Below are positions 5,226 to 5,350 of a stretch of 5,350 bases of DNA, in pieces. Source of the stretch: Gammaproteobacteria bacterium. GTDB lineage: Bacteria; Pseudomonadota; Gammaproteobacteria; SZUA-229. The notes beneath the pieces are model-generated. The model searched no databases. It worked only from the letters and a program-made list of their open reading frames with translations, and was not told where the DNA came from. Position 1 is the first letter of the stretch. Each line of letters starts with the position of its first letter. Location: contig JALTRC010000117.1 in assembly GCA_026998145.1 (NCBI GenBank), positions 1-5,350 of the forward strand, written 5' to 3'. Both the position numbers and the translations under genes were made by a program.

Positions 5226-5350
5226 TTAGGGATGAGATTTCCGGTAATAGGCCCGGCTTGCTTCAATAGCATGAATAATGCCTGCAACAGTATGAGGTGC
5301 CGTAATAAATGCTTGCAGTTCAGCCTGCGGATTAATCAGCATTAATGATG
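5226..5350 (-). CDS. Unidentified minus-strand gene, C-terminal end (partial)
   Basis: On the minus strand an open frame enters from the right edge and ends with TAA at 5226-5228. Its 40 readable residues start SLMLINPQAELQ and end ASRAYYRKSHP. The composition looks protein-like (alternating hydrophobic and charged helix-type residues, common codons), while the competing plus-strand frame is cysteine-rich and implausible. I do not recognise the family. It is convergent with the kinase gene, with 20 bp between the stops and no visible intrinsic terminator. It does not look like the end of HolB, nor like a receiver domain, but 40 residues are too few to be firm. Confidence 0.5.
   Translation of the reverse strand, partial: SLMLINPQAELQAFITAPHTVAGIIHAIEASRAYYRKSHP

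Noticed and set aside
5206..5345. Plus-strand open frame after the kinase as a small gene
   Set aside because: It is cysteine- and asparagine-rich with no start or ribosome site, while the minus-strand frame over the same bases looks protein-like.

Overview
The window looks like the chromosome of a gammaproteobacterium. The evidence is the gene order pabB (end) - pabC - mltG - tmk on one strand, an arrangement typical of that class. The proteins also align closely by eye with the Escherichia coli enzymes: an identical RGSGGRGY segment in PabC, and the KET and QTDPTVIYG blocks in MltG. I cannot name the genus. Two families of short intergenic palindromic repeats are present; similar repeats are, from memory, scattered through many environmental proteobacterial genomes.

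Layout. Bases 1-112 hold the last codons of pabB (aminodeoxychorismate synthase component I). A short CGTAG-type palindromic repeat follows, bracketed by a 19-bp near-perfect direct repeat whose right copy contains the pabC start. Next come pabC (180-1013), mltG (991-2007, overlapping pabC), a 164-bp gap filled mostly by a large imperfect inverted repeat, and tmk (2172-2795). A 71-bp gap with a plausible promoter and a good ribosome binding site leads to a two-gene unit: a PhnD-like periplasmic binding protein (2867-3748), then 2 bp later a membrane sensor histidine kinase (3751-5205). The last 125 bases appear to hold the 3' end of an unidentified gene on the minus strand, convergent with the kinase.

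How the genes fit together. PabB and PabC carry out consecutive steps from chorismate to p-aminobenzoate for folate. MltG is the membrane lytic transglycosylase that cuts nascent peptidoglycan strands. Tmk makes dTDP for DNA synthesis. In many gammaproteobacteria holB follows tmk; here that slot is taken by the binding protein/kinase pair. With no ABC permease or ATPase gene beside it, the pair looks like a two-part sensor: a periplasmic ligand receptor presenting to a Cache-like/HAMP/HisKA kinase, comparable in principle to AioX-AioS or TorT-TorS. No response regulator is visible, so the output is unknown.

The points most worth a second look are the repeat insertion that appears to have duplicated the pabC start region, the nested repeat between mltG and tmk, and the orphan binding protein/kinase module occupying the usual holB position.
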